From Saturnia japonica (taxonomy: Eukaryota > Arthropoda > Insecta > Lepidoptera > Saturniidae), in NCBI GenBank assembly GCA_033032175.1, contig CM065326.1, positions 10,868,001 to 10,932,000 on the forward strand: 64,000 bases of DNA, read 5' to 3'. Positions 46,797 to 61,700 of this stretch are shown here, piece by piece. The translations under genes and the position numbers were made by a program. The number at the start of each line of letters is the position of its first letter. Position 1 is the stretch's first letter. The notes beneath the pieces are model-generated. The model ran no database searches, was not told the DNA's origin, and was given only the letters and a program-made list of their open reading frames with translations.

Positions 46797-49700
46797 CTGG
46801 AATATCATATTAATTAGATCAATGGTACAATCCACCACATATTAATTATAAATAGCCAACATAATGGAAATAAAAATATATATAGTCTGTTCCTAGGGCA
46901 TGCGGAAAAACGGGCCTTTAAACACAGGTGTAACTAACATTTTTTTGGTATGGTTCTATAAAATTCAAAGTCTATTCAATCGTATCGATGTCAGGAAAAA
47001 ACATTATTAAACATTTTTTATTTATTATAATTACATATGTAAATTATATTATGATTATTTATTTTCTATGTATACAGTCTCAAGAAGATATTAATAATTG
47101 AAAAGGAAGTAAGAAAACTTGTCTAGTGCATCTCGAAAGCCAATCTACATTTAATTGAATTAAATTCCATCAGTTTATCAGTCTATCGTGTCATAGAATG
47201 AGTAATAATAACGCATCCCGCACCTCCACTCATAGCGGCAAACACATCCATGAATCGACTATAGTCGAACAAGTTCGTGCGCGACCGTTCTATGTGAAAG
47301 ACGTTGGCGGAGACGAGGTAGCACGACATTACATCACTACAGTACACTAAAGTAAACAATATATTGTCTCGGGCAGTGTTCTTGAATTATCTAAATGCGT
47401 TCGGTAGATAAACACGCACTAGAGCTGCCCTCTGACTGTATTTCTTGGGTTACCTACTTACGTATTTGATAATGCTATAATATTAACATGTCATTATAAT
47501 TTTTTAACCAAAATATATTATCTACTAGAAATTTTGTAAGTTTTAAATTAAATTATTTCAACTTGGGTTTTATTTCTAGTTTCAAAAGTGATTGTGAGGT
47601 AGTAAGAAGGGAATTTACGTTTCGTCATTAGTCATAAATTGCGTAATCGTGACTATTGTGTACTGAAGTTTATCTATACATATTTCGTTTTGGCCCTATA
47701 TATGAAGACATAATACTGTTTACTTCAATGTACTGTGACTTGCGCGCCTACGTCACGCAATTGCACGCTCTTCCCTTCCCCGCTACATTACTTGCCCCCG
47801 TCATCGTCAGTCGGAAACATGGGACGGTCGCGCACGAACTTTTAAGACTATAGCTACGCTTTATGGCGACTCGTGACGTGCCGGGAATCATAACTTTTGT
47901 TTAAAGTTATTAAGTATAAATTTCTTCCTGTACAGTTATTTATGTGAGCCAACTTCTCAAAAAGGAAATAATGTGAACTCACTGTTTGTCGATATATAGT
48001 ATACTTTTTGTACAGTACAAAAATGCTTATGAGCCGGGTTAAATACAAGTTCAGTGACACGATATGGTACCCGGACTACAAAGATAAAGTATACATATAA
48101 TATTCCATAGTTAGTGAATGTACGATTTCTATTTAAAGATATTGTTACAATACGTGAATACATCTATAGGTAAAATAAAAAAATAAAACACTTTATATTC
48201 GGGAGAATTTAACAAGCCGCTTTTCACGTCTTCGATATTTTTCGATGTCATAACCTTGATCGCACGTTTATGGATGAAACTTTGTATTTAGATAATATTT
48301 TACACTCCAAGTTTACGTAAATAGGTTTTTCTTTTATTAGACAGCTAGCGCAGCTTGGTTGACCAGATATTATATATTTAATAATAATATTAGTACAGAT
48401 AACATCTAACCACAGTGAAACCATTAAAATACTTGAAAATTCATAATAATATTATTTTAATAAATAGCTACAATCGATTATCGTGGAATGCGATTTTTTT
48501 GTCGCATCCCTACGTGGTGTATTGACTGCTAACAAATACAACCGACCTGTAAATTCTCCCAACTAACAATGAGTAAAATCTACATCAAATCCTACAAAAC
48601 ATTCACGCAAGTACCAAGATTTTCCATGAAAGCGGCAATTAATCACGCAGACCGTCGCTGATCTGGGGCTTGCCGATGAGCTGGAGGAAGTTCCGATCTG
48701 ATGCATGGGTGTCGAGTACACTGCTGCGTTTCGAGACCGTTAACAGCTGGGGATTCGGGATTCCGGGTTATTAGGGAACATTTGTGGAAATTGTGACTAG
48801 GTTATTGGGGGATTCCTTAGAGGATTTTTTGGGCCGACACTTCTTTGAGAGGAATTTTATGGGTTGAGAAATTTAGCACGGTAGCGAAAACTGACGATGG
48901 ATTGCTGATTTCTCGATGTTCTTTATTGATTTTGTGTTGCTATGCTTACAATTATGCTTTCTCGTGCTAGCATGTATAAATATTGTGATAGGTAGTGAGG
49001 ATAGGTACTGTTACGGAATAATTAGACTGAAAAAAATAATAGTTTAATAATACTAACAGAGTCTTTGAGAACGACAGGCTTGTCTCCGACGCCCCAGACC
49101 TCAAGGCTACGGATGTGGAAGGATGGCTCCTTGCTGAGTCGCTTGTACCCTCGGAACGTGCTGCATGACTCGGCCGAGGAGCCTTCGCCGAAAGGATCGG
49201 CGTTCACCCATATCCCACCGAAGTTAAACTGCCCGCCCATTAGCTAAAATGGTGTAGTTTTTGTTAACTCACTTTCTTGCCTGTTGGTTTGTTTGTTATT
49301 TCGGTAAAATTTTTGATATATAACATGTAATGAAGCATTTGGATGGAACTAAAAACAGTATTATGGAACATCGCTACGTGCCACTATGCTAGAGCGTCGC
49401 GTCTGGTCGGCTTTTCAGACTCAGCGCTCCCCTCTCAACATTTATACTGGACGCTTCTCTCTCTACTACACACACTCACAACTTTACAACTGTGTGTTAG
49501 GGGCCGTTCAAGTATTACGTAACGTAATTTGGGGGAAGGGTGTACGTTACGATGCGTTACAAGGGCGGAAAGGGGTTTTCGAACAAGGCGTTACGTAACA
49601 TTGTTTTTTTTTTAATTTAAATAAAAAACTAAGCAATTAAAATTTTCCAAGATCGCAACCCTTTTCGTTTATGTTTTGCGGGGAATCCCTCGATTATATT

Positions 49701-52700
49701 GTACGTCATTTTCATTTTGCTTTTCCTAGTTGGCGACCCTTTTCATTTGTTTTACGGGGAATCCCTCGACTGTATTGCTGTAGTCAGTGTTGTTAAAGTG
49801 AGTTCATACTGTAATGTCCTCAAAACAGGGAGATTTGCATCATCAGCTGTTCTTGGCCTATAAAAGCTCTCATGCTGACTTGCTGACTTGAGTGTCACGT
49901 AACGTTTAAGGAGGGGGAGGGGGTACAGAAATATGTTACGGCGCGTTACTTGGGTGGGAGGGAGACTCAAAAAAAAAAAAAAATTCGTTACGTAATACTT
50001 GAACGCCCCCTTAGTGTATCAGTGTGGTTTCTTATACTAACCTTATAGGTAAGTCGTGAATACCAATAAATTTAATCTACAAAACAGCATTAACATATAT
50101 TTCCTTTTATGTAAGAGTATAAAAGGTAAGGTAAATTTGTCTTGATGTTACTTAAAAGTTACTTAACTTTGAATAAATCGAATAATTATCGAAAATAAAC
50201 TAGGATACTTTATTTTATAGTATGGATGGCAACGACACACTAGGAGCATAAAAATTTAAAAAAATATATCCGAATAGATAAGAAGCACCCTGTTGTGGTC
50301 TATAATACAAGAGATTGAACAGAGGTAAAGAATAGAGAAATTTCCTTGGAGGTTTCTTTGTACTTGGAAGCAGTCCCGACTAGTGGAATATCTCCACTCT
50401 ACAGAAGACCGTAGCTTAATAACTCTGTGCTCTGTTTCTTCGTTGAATAGGATTTTCAAAGCTCTAGTTCAAGGTCAGAAATACGCTATTTATACCTATG
50501 GTATTACAAGTGTTCATGGGATAAGGGCCGTATGCTTGTTTGCTGCATTTTAGTATTTAAAAAAAAAGAAACTCACCAGGCCGTTTGGCAAGGTTTTGGT
50601 GTGATGATTCATATATTGGTAATGGTTGTTATACGTTGTGGCCGGGTACACCCTCATCTTGGGCGCAACAGTGAATAAAAACGATTCCTCCGTTCCTGCG
50701 AAATTCGGCCCGAAGGACCACGCCTCGGAGGCGTAGCCGCCGAATATGTAGCCGCTTGAGTCTTCTATTATGAGGATCGAAGGTCCCTGGTCTATTATTC
50801 GACCTGAAATGTTTTTATGTCAGAAGACATCGTGGAAATAATTTTAGGCATTAGAATATATTTTATTCTTACCTGATCTTAAGTGACAATGTGGTTCAAG
50901 ATGATAGCACGCTAAGCCCATTTGCACTGGTTCTCAAGTGCAGCTGCCGGAACACCTATAAGTGCTTGGTGACTGATTTTCAATATGAGGGTGGTAGCCA
51001 GCGAGGCGGTAATTAGAAAAAGCTCTACTACCACTGATATCATCATGTTGTTTTCCTTCACCGAAAGCTTAGGCTCATTGCAGGGATTCGTACTTACGAC
51101 AATCAACGCGATGTCCTTACACGCTACCACTGGGCACTGAATCATCATGTTTTAAATGTTTTCGTAAGCATGTTCTACCGTCTGTATTATGGTGAGTATT
51201 CTGCAGAGCTGTTTAGTCTAATTCCAGTCACTGCTTTCACAAAAATCAACATGGGCTGGGCTTCAAAACTACAGTTTTACGGAAAACTCCATCAAGATAC
51301 ACTCTAAAAAAGCTATCTATTTCTTATCTTCGCCATACAAAACTTCTACAATTTTAATGTTTACATGACCTGCATTCCTGTACAAAAATTGTGCTATCCA
51401 GGTGAACAGACCTGCCATCGTGGAGAACGACTCGCCATGTATATGTGATGAGAACAGGAACCTCCATTTGTGCTGGTACTTCTGGGGTATGTGACTGTTC
51501 AGCCACACTATGTGCGACATATCGATGAACGCTGGATAATCAGGCATTGGCTCTAGACCTGGAATCATAAAAAATTACAATTATATTCCCTACTAGCTGT
51601 GCCCGCGGCTTCGCTCACGTGAACTACAGAATGGCATCGATCGGACACACGCTCCCGCTCTCGGCTATTTTAAAGACAAAAATGCTTATTGCGGGTGTTC
51701 CTTAGAATATAGACATATACTCTCACTGACTTTTTTATAGGTCTTTTTAGTGTCTATAATTATGTAGTACATTAATTTGCCATATCTCTTATGGTTTACT
51801 CAGCGTAAGCCATTTAAGCGTCCGAAATGATTCACCATGACCAGTATTTTTTGTGTTGAACCCTAATTCTTTTTTTTTAAAGTAGCCTAAGTTACTGCCT
51901 ATAACAGTGAAAGTCCCGTCTAAATTGGTCCAACCGTTTCGGAGATTACCCGGAACAAACAGACAGACAAAATTTTTAAAAATGCGCTTTTTCTTATACG
52001 TATCGTATATACTTTCATATGTATTTAGTAAAAAGCTGTTATTTTGACATTACAAACAGACAATTCAATTTTATTATTTGTATGTATAGATATAACAAAG
52101 AAACTAACAAACTTTTTCTTGTTTTGGCGCCGCAGAAGCACTTGCCAGTGTCAATGCTTTCGATCCCTTCGTAGTATTTTCTAACCTTCAAAGTCTAGTT
52201 TCACAAGATGGTGGATAGATCCTGTGTTAAAACTATCTAGCAACTCAAAATACATGTTTCTAGTTTTTTATAATCCACATCACGTATGCACAATAACCGA
52301 ACTATACCTCGTAAAATACCACCAATATTACTTTATGTAGGGTCAACCTAAGATAATAAATTAAAATAAAAACCACAACATGGCAGCCCAAGATCTCGCC
52401 AAAAACTCCCGATAATTTATTTTTAATGGTGGATAAAGGCTCCTACACTCCATGCCGCGGCCGGAGGCACTGCCAGGAATACCGGGACTGAATGACGCTT
52501 GAATTCTATATAACCCGACGCGTCGGTAAATCTATACGAATAAATAAAATTGAAGTGTCTATTTCTAATATACAAAAAATAACAGCATTTTACTAAATAC
52601 ATTTGACAGAAATTACAGTAATTGTAAAAAAAAAAAAAAACGATATTATTAATTTTTGTCTGTATGTCTGTTTGTTCCAGGTAATTTCCAAAACGGTTGG

Positions 52701-55700
52701 ACCTATTTTGACAACGCTTTCAATGGAATATAACTGATGTTATAAGGAGTAACTTAGTTACTGTAGGGGCACACATTAGTAAGTAGATATAAAGCAATGT
52801 GTCGAGTCGACGACAGTCAGTCGCGTGTAACACCTAAGTGATAACAAATGTTCTCTTTGTAAAAGTACTTTTCACTGAATAAATCCCGCAATACACCACC
52901 AGATATTTCAACCAAGATCATGATCCTATTATAGAGAAACCAAGAGACGTCTAAAGTTACCTTTATTTTGTAAAAAGAATTAGAGGTCCGCGCAAATAAA
53001 AATCAATTTGAAAAACCGGCATTTGTGATGCGCGAAGCACACAATTTTCTAATCACGTATTATATATAACCTGTGATACATGACATTTTTCATGCCTACG
53101 GGTTACTAAGTGCATTTAATAATATAATATCAACGGAATCATTTCACCACACTCACCAAACTGAAGCTCTTTTCCAACAGAAATACATCGTTCTAAATTA
53201 ACACTTTAATTTTTTGGGAATGGCATACGTTTAATCAGGACTTCTAAAGTGTTCCGGTTTCCTCACGTTGATTTCATTTAGTAATCATCCGATAATTTTA
53301 TTTAAAACGTTTTATTTTTTAATAAGGTACGTAATTATTATTAATGAAAAAAATATTCTCGTGAAAGTGTTTCTGCGAATTAGACATTTTTCTTTTCTTT
53401 AAAAATCAACATAAAAATCCAAAAAGAAATGTTACAACAAAGTAAAAACATATGGGAATATTTTCAAACATGAAATGAGCGTGTTTTTATTAATAGCTCT
53501 AAAACTTGGACTTGGTGACTTCTGCAACTGGATACTACAATTATTAGTCTTTGATGTTATAATCTATAAATATGTTAATATTATAAAGCTGAAGAGTTAG
53601 TTTGTTTGTTTGAACATCCTAATCTCAGGAACTACTGGTTCGAATAGAAAAAATGTTTTAGTGTTGGATAGCCCATTTATCGAGGAAAGCTATAGGCTAT
53701 ATAACATCACACTACGAGCAATAGGAGAGAAGCATCAATGAAACATGTATTATAAAAACGGGGAAAATTTATTCCTTTTGAGAGCTTTCACCGCGTGCGC
53801 TGTGTGAATGTTAAAGTTACGCAACAATCTTGTGTAACGGTTACTCTTAAAAAATTATTTTAAAAAGTCCGCGACAGAATATAGCTATTTTTTTAAGGTT
53901 TACTCAATATAACCTTTTATATGGTAATAAAATTTGTTCTAAAATAATGAATTATTTGCGAAGGTGCTTTTATAAATATGGTATTAATCCTTATCGAAAT
54001 AAATATATTATTCATCACAAGTATTTAATTTTGAACAAAATTGCCCGTTACAGTAATTGATTTAAATGAATATCTTAAGGATCTCCTCCTAACTCGGCAG
54101 CAAAATAATGGTCCAAGTATCGCGAGCGCATTTTTATTATGCAGAATAACGTGGGAGGCGAGCGGTACCTATAATACAGTGCCTACGACCCACTCTCTCT
54201 TTCTTATGTGACGCAGACGAAGTTGCGCTGTCAGCTAGTTAAATATACGTACCTTCAGGTAATGGCAGTAAGGACGGTGCCGCAGCAGGCATCGGCGTAG
54301 GACTCTCATCACCTGCTCTCTTGTTGATCCCGTACAAGTTAATGAATACCAGTTCAGCCAGCTGCTTCAGCAGTGTGTTCGTTTGAAGCCTGGATTCAAT
54401 GTTACATAGTTAACGTCAGGGCCGGATTAGGCATTTACCAGAAGTAGCAAATGGGGAAGCAGTAAAGCGTGGTGGTAGGACAGACAATTGTGTCCGACCA
54501 GATCGCGTCCAACATATATCTGGGGGCCAAGCCAAGTAACATTGATCCAAACGTTAACGCTAACAAAAACGAAAATAATTAATAATCATTTTAATAGCGA
54601 TCATGTTTGTTACAAACAATTTACATAACAAGAGAATTTTTAACAAAAAATAAAATCAATTTCATTGATTTTGAAAAGCTTCTTGTGATATTTTCGAAGT
54701 TGAAGGTCTAGTGCCAATGAAATTAAAACGGGACCACCTATGAGGTATTCCCTATCCAAGAAATACAAGAGTCATGCAAATCGTTTCATAAACAAAGAAG
54801 TTACGGCTGAACACCCATTAAAAAAAATACACTCATGGACATATTTACAGGAATGCAATAGAGGAGGGGCAAATTGAAGTAAAAACAGATTTATTTGTAC
54901 TACTAGCGACACGTATGTAATAATTTATTTAATTCTAAGCCACTACTTCAGCCAATAACTTTATTGTAACCATAGGATCAGATACCATTAAACTATAACT
55001 TTCTACCGCTGAGGACTAAGTTTCTGAGTCAGTGTGCTTTGCTAATCACATCTATACATACAATTAATAAAATTGAAGTGCTGTTTGTAATGTATATAAT
55101 AACAGCTTTTTACTGAATGCATATAAGAGCATATATATACGATACTTATAACAAGTTTGTTTCAGGTAATCTCCGACATGTTATAAAGAGTAACTTAAGC
55201 TACTTTTATTTGACAAAAATTATCATAGTTTCGCGCAAATAAATAAAACTGTTCATGGTGTAAAAATAAATGTAATAATAATGATATTTGTAGTAGTGTA
55301 AAAAGACTTACAAAATAAAGTCAGCTAAAATATATGTCTATCTTATATTATCAAACTCATATATTTCGCATCCACCGTTCCTATATTTTCCAAATGCGCG
55401 CCTTATGACAAAACTCCCACAAAATCTAATACATACTTTTGCACGAGTAACTACTAGAGATAATAAAAATACATTATTATCGCACTAACATAATATGTAA
55501 TAACGTGTGAGTTAATCATCTCTATTCACTTATCAGAGATTGTCCGGAAATTATCAATCAATCGATTGACGCATCTAGTCTGGGATATTTATTTTATAGT
55601 AGTACTACAGAGTGACTTCAATGTGCCTTATTGTAAACACAGAACAAATACACACAGAACAGATAAAACAATCAATCGTCAGTCGTATTTTAATTTAGAT

Positions 55701-58700
55701 TAAAATGCGTTTATCCAGATTTTTTTTTTCAATTGAATTTTTACCTTTGTTCCATTATTAATTAATGAATAAACAAAACATAACAAATAAAACATAAAAT
55801 AAACAACCAAGTACTTTGTTGTTTCTATCAACAGTTATGGTCGAGTGTACTTCGGACTAACTGCAAAACGGATTGTATTGAATTGATTATTTGCAACTAT
55901 TCTGAATTACTGACTTTCCTTTGTAACTGTCCCAGTTTTACGGGCAACTTTTCAGATGTATGTCACCCTAAAAACCTTGTTGGGTCTATTACTAACATTA
56001 ACAAAAATAAGTAGCCAAATACGCGACCGTTCTCTGGTTCTTAAGTGATGTGCTTACTAACAAATAGAATTTCATTTTTATTTATATAGACAGACTAGCA
56101 ACCAGCCCCGGCGTCGCTCGGGTAGTAGAATAATACATATAACTCTATCGGTTTACACGGCGCACGCCGATAAAGCTTCTAGTCGGCATGATTTTTTTTC
56201 GACATCTTTCGTTTTTTTTTTTTTTTTTTTGCACAGCAATGCGTCTATATTGTACCTGATGGTAAGCACAATGTAATCCGATAACAACAACAACAAGGGA
56301 TCTACAATCCATCGTCAGTCGTCACTGTCATGCTGGCCTGATCAAATATCTCTTCACGTAATGTTAGGACTCCATAATGTAGGAAGACTTCATAGTAAGG
56401 TAAAGATAAAAATGTACGGAAATGTTTACCGCAAATCTATGGTCCGGTGCCCAACGCGTGTGGTTCTGTTATGAAAGGGAGAATAGAAGATTGGATTGAA
56501 CAGCTCTTCAGAACACTCGCCATAATACAAACGATAGAACACGCTCAGCGAGGCAATGTCCCGCGCATCTGAAACGGCTCCATCAACTTAGTATCGTATG
56601 CATCATTTACAATACCGACAGCCCGTCTCTGCAACCTGTCCAGGGCTTCGAGGAAGTATTTTTCGAATCCGTCCCAAAGATGCAAACAGTATTCCATACA
56701 AGGCCGAACTTGTGCCTTGTAAACCAGATACGCTGTTCGGGTGTGAAAAACCGTCGCACCATGTTCAGGACACCGAGTCTCCGAGATACGACAGAGATTA
56801 CACTCCCGATGTAACTACACGATGTTCCGAAGAATGGGAAAGAGGGAAACCGTGGAAAAAATTCAACAATAGTCATCATATATCATCCAATTTACACAAA
56901 ACCTTAATTAATTATATAATATACATATATATAAAATACACCTAAACCTTCCTCGTGAATCAATCCGCTTATTGATGAAAACCGTATGAAAATCCGTTCA
57001 GTAGTTTCTGAGTTTATCGAGTTCAGACAGACAGTCAAACGTGCCGGGGGACTTTGTTTTATAATATATATAGTATGGTAATAAAAATAGAGTGAGGGTT
57101 ATGATAGGGGTTTAGCATATTCACTTGCCATCGTGAGAGCTGTTGTGCGGTGCAATGGTGCTGCGGCGAGTCCATGTCCCCGCCGATGCTCGCAGCGACC
57201 GCCTCCCCTAACGCCTGCACGTGGGACGCGCGCCCTCTAAAACCCTTGCTAATCCATGTCAGCGCTCGCTTCGAAGACGAAGACTTCAGTATCTTTATGT
57301 AAGTCGATGCTATGCTCTCACAGTACTGTAACAATGTATATATAGTGAGATGAAGAACGGTAGCATCTGCCCCCGTCGCCCGCACTCCTCCCCTCAGCGC
57401 CCATAATTAAATTATGTGAGTGCTGAGTGCTAATGTTTATGATGTGGCCCCGCGGTGTTATTTTTTGCTTTTAATAATGACAGATCGGAGTCCATCAACT
57501 TCTGTTACAAAAAAAAAACATGTTTTTATTCATCGGTAAGCACGGGAAATGCCGAAAAATTCATTTGATGATGAGTAAATTCCAGAGATTTATTTTTTCC
57601 GTTTGGTTTAAAATTGATATAAAAAATGTTTCATAAATTATTACCTTGTTTTTACAAGCTTTTAAATAACTTGCAATGTTTGTATGTATGTATTTTCGGG
57701 TCAAATCTTGCAACTGAATTTTGAAGCTGATATTCTCACCAGATTGAGATGAAATTTTGGATTTGTAAGTTCCATGACAATACAATATTATTGTACCATT
57801 TAGCTGATCTGATGATGGAGTCGTGGCGTAGGGACTGGAACTCCGTGATGGTAAATGGTAAGACAGTCAATTTGGGCTAGTTTGTTTTGTTCTCATGACT
57901 ACCTTTCATTACACACAATGACAAGGGTCTGAAGATGGGGCTGGACATTCGTCAATGGAACTCCTTGATGGAAAATGGTAGGGCTAGTTTGTTTTGTTCT
58001 CATGAGTACCTTCCATTACACATGATGATAAGGGTTTGAAGATGGAGACGGCCAATCGACACTAGGACTTCTTGATGGCAAATGACCATAATCCTTTTTT
58101 TTTTCATTATATATTAGTTACATCATAGGGAACTGCTCTGTATTTCATTTGAATTGCATCAGGATGTAAGGATTTACACAAATTTCAATCTTTTAATAGC
58201 CAAACCAGACAAGATAAAAAATTAAGACTCTTTGGATTTGTCTTAACAAGAACTTAATCTCTAAATGACCAAAGACTATCGATGTAACCGAAAAATCTTC
58301 AATTCACGGAAGATGCGGCTGGGTTAGGTTAGGTTTAACTTGTGATAAGAAAAAGCGCGGTGAGCACCAGATACTAGTAATGTTAATAAAATACAAAAAG
58401 TATTATTTTATTAATCATTAATAACAAAATAAAATAAATAATAAAAATCATAATAATTAATCTGATCATTGAACTGATCAGTGACCAAAGATACCCTTCT
58501 CCTATAACTTTATTAGGCGAAAAGAAGTGTAATAATTTTCCTCTCGAGACCCTTTCTATAGTTTAGACAGTTATCCATAGTGCCCAGTCATAGGTGCGCG
58601 CTTATTGGTTCAAGGCTACGAGCTTCATTCCTACCGAGTGATCCACGACACAAGCATTTTTTTATCATTTGAGTTTGATTTTAAATAAAATATTCAGTGC

Positions 58701-61700
58701 AATTTATTAATCGGCTCGCTTGCAACAACAATGTTGTCTATTAAAACTTTTGGAATTAAATCTCTTGGTAATTCTTGTAATTATTCTGAGCCGGTGGAAA
58801 GTCAATTATTAATTGGCTAAGGTGTGGTTAGTTATATACACATTACTCAATTAGCTTTTCCAATGTCGTTATTTTGTTGTTGTTTTTTTTAATTATATAA
58901 CTAGGTATGCCCGTCCTCGTGAGCGAAGCTACAGAATGCCCGCGCGAATCTTGCTCCCCGCTCCCGGCTATTTTAAAGACAAAAATGCTTATTGTGGGTG
59001 TTCCTTAGAAGATATATGTATACTATAACCCTAATTCTTTTTCTAAAATAAAAGTAGCCTAAGATACTCCCTATATCATCAGCTATCTATCAGTAATAGT
59101 CCCGTTAAAATCAGTCCAACCGTTTCGAAGATTACCCGGAACAAACAGACAGAGAGACAGAAAGACAGACAACAATTTTATAAATGGGCTTTTTGTTATA
59201 ATTATCGTATATACTTTCATATGCATTTAGTAAAAAACTGTTATTTTGACATTACAAACAGACACTTCAATTTTATTAATTGTATAGATATAGCTCGGCA
59301 AATTAACGGTAATATTCCCGATGGTACGAACAGTTGACACTTTGACAGTACAATCCAAACACAACTGCCAGTTGTTAGCCAGTTGCCAGTAGTTATAGTT
59401 ATGAGAAAAGTACTAAAAGAGACTAATACTCTTGAAGAACGACGAATAGATAAGAACATTATTATTTACGCTAAAGCTCAAAGGAAATAGGATTTATAAA
59501 GGTGTATTCAGTATTGATAAACATTAGATTAGCGGGGGCAGAACGATACTTATTTATAACCGCATTTATCTCACGAAAGCACTTTATAGCGTTTAAAGAA
59601 ACATTTGTTACTGTTTCATATAAACACAATTTTATTTAAGTGCATCTTATAATAGTAATCGTTTTTATTGAGACACAAATGTTTCCGCCGTTTAGCTAAC
59701 ATTTATGTCGGCCGTTACGACTGAATGAGTCGGACGAAGTTTATTTAACGTTAATAAAGTAAAATTTTTATAACTATCACCGCTGAGCGTCTCTACGAAT
59801 GGACGCTTTTATCCTGTGAAATAGCAAATAATATAATAAACGATTGCAGGTAAATAGATAATATGTACTTTTTGTCCACGAAACACGAAGAGCTACGTTG
59901 CAAATTACAACACAAGGTGACAAGAAAACTCATTAACAAAACAACGAACAAAATATTTTTTTGCATAACTAGCGTACTTTAACGAGTATTCCTGCTACCC
60001 CACGATAAGTGGTTAATATTTCTAGCATAACTGATAGCACAAACATTAAAACATATCACAATTACCTTTGGACTTCATGCCAACGAAATTATGAGATTTT
60101 ACTGGAAAATCAATCATTTGCGAGATGGTAAAATTCTACAACTCTACTGGGTACCTATACCATATGGTAAAAAGCCCGTCATAGTAATTTGCTTATGCGC
60201 GTCATGTTATAAGTTCAGCCGGTGCTTATCCAGTTTCAATTTACACAAGACGGCTTGACAGCGGCTACTGTCGATAGATTGTTGAACTCTCGGTGGTCGT
60301 CACTGTTTTTGGGTTTTACTGTGTTCACCACCAGGCACACTGCCATCACTTTGCAGTACTACTACTATTAAAACATTCCAGAAAAATATAATTCCAGAAA
60401 CTAACCTCCCTCAAAAGTTGGTAGGGTAGTTCCACCTCCTCATTGTAATCCTTGCCTAAACTGTTGTAAGTAACCATCATTCTCTCGTCCACGGTTCCTG
60501 ACAACAATATAAAATTACATGAAATATGTTAACATGAAAACCCACAAAACAAGTCACGACTGTAGTGACGATAGCCCACACGAAGAGTTACTTAAAACAA
60601 AAAATCTACATAATACAATTCTTAAGACAATGAACAGAATAAATAACCTACCGGTTGATAGAAGCGTGAAATTTGAAAATTTGCATAAGAGTTCCTTGTA
60701 TAACATTAAACACTAAAAGATTTTTGAAAATTCATCCCCAAGAGGGGTTATAATATGGAATGAGTCCTGACATATTTGCGATGGGAAGCGCCCGTTGGCC
60801 ACGTGGCTAGTAGTTACAATATCTGGGTTTCTGGCAATATTTTGAAGATATCCAATTTTTAAGTCTAAATAGTAGCGAGATCGAGGAAAGACAGTAGAGG
60901 AAAAACATCACATCATTGTGGCATTTAAAAGGGCGCAACTAATTCGGTACGATCTTTAAGTAAAAAATCTAACAAAAAGCATTTCTAATTGTGTTCCGGT
61001 AACTGCATTGCAAACACATTTTATCTCTAAGTTTAGTTAGATACCCTGCTTTGTCGTTGTCAAAATGGTCTTGTATACAACATCAGCTTATAATATTTTA
61101 TTTGTGTCCACGGTTTCACCCGTATTAAATTAATTTATTCATTGAAGCAACGATGGCTCAGTTAGTAGCTTGTACGGACTCGGCGTCAATCGACGTGAGT
61201 TCGAATCCCTGCAGTGAGCCTGAGCGCCCGGTGAAGGAACACATCATGCTGAAACCATAGGATGGTGGTAGGGCTTTTTCTAATGTCCGCCTGGCTAGCT
61301 ACCACCCTCAAGTTGAAAATCTGTCAATAATCAATAGGTGTGTTGCGGCAGCTGCACTTGAAAACAAGTCTTCCTCTAGGCTTAGCGTGTTCCCATTGGG
61401 AGATCGTGACCACAACGCTAAATATCGTATGCAGCTTGCTTGTCGTAAATATATATATAATTTTTTTATATATGTTCAGCCATATCTTCTTTGTTTATGA
61501 ACCGACTTGGATGATTCTTTTTTTGTTGGATAGGGGATACCTCAAGGGTGGCACCATTTTAATTTCAATGGCATTGGACCCCCAACTTCATAGATACACA
61601 AGGGAACTCGATGAAAATCGATGAAGTTGGTTTTTTCTTGTTAAAGTTGTTTTATAGCTGAGCGGCAGCTCCAGAGATTATCAGGTTCAAGCAAACAAAC

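Noticed and set aside
61149..61215. tRNA gene from A- and B-box sequences
   Set aside because: No full cloverleaf could be drawn, and the head is followed by a SINE body repeated elsewhere.
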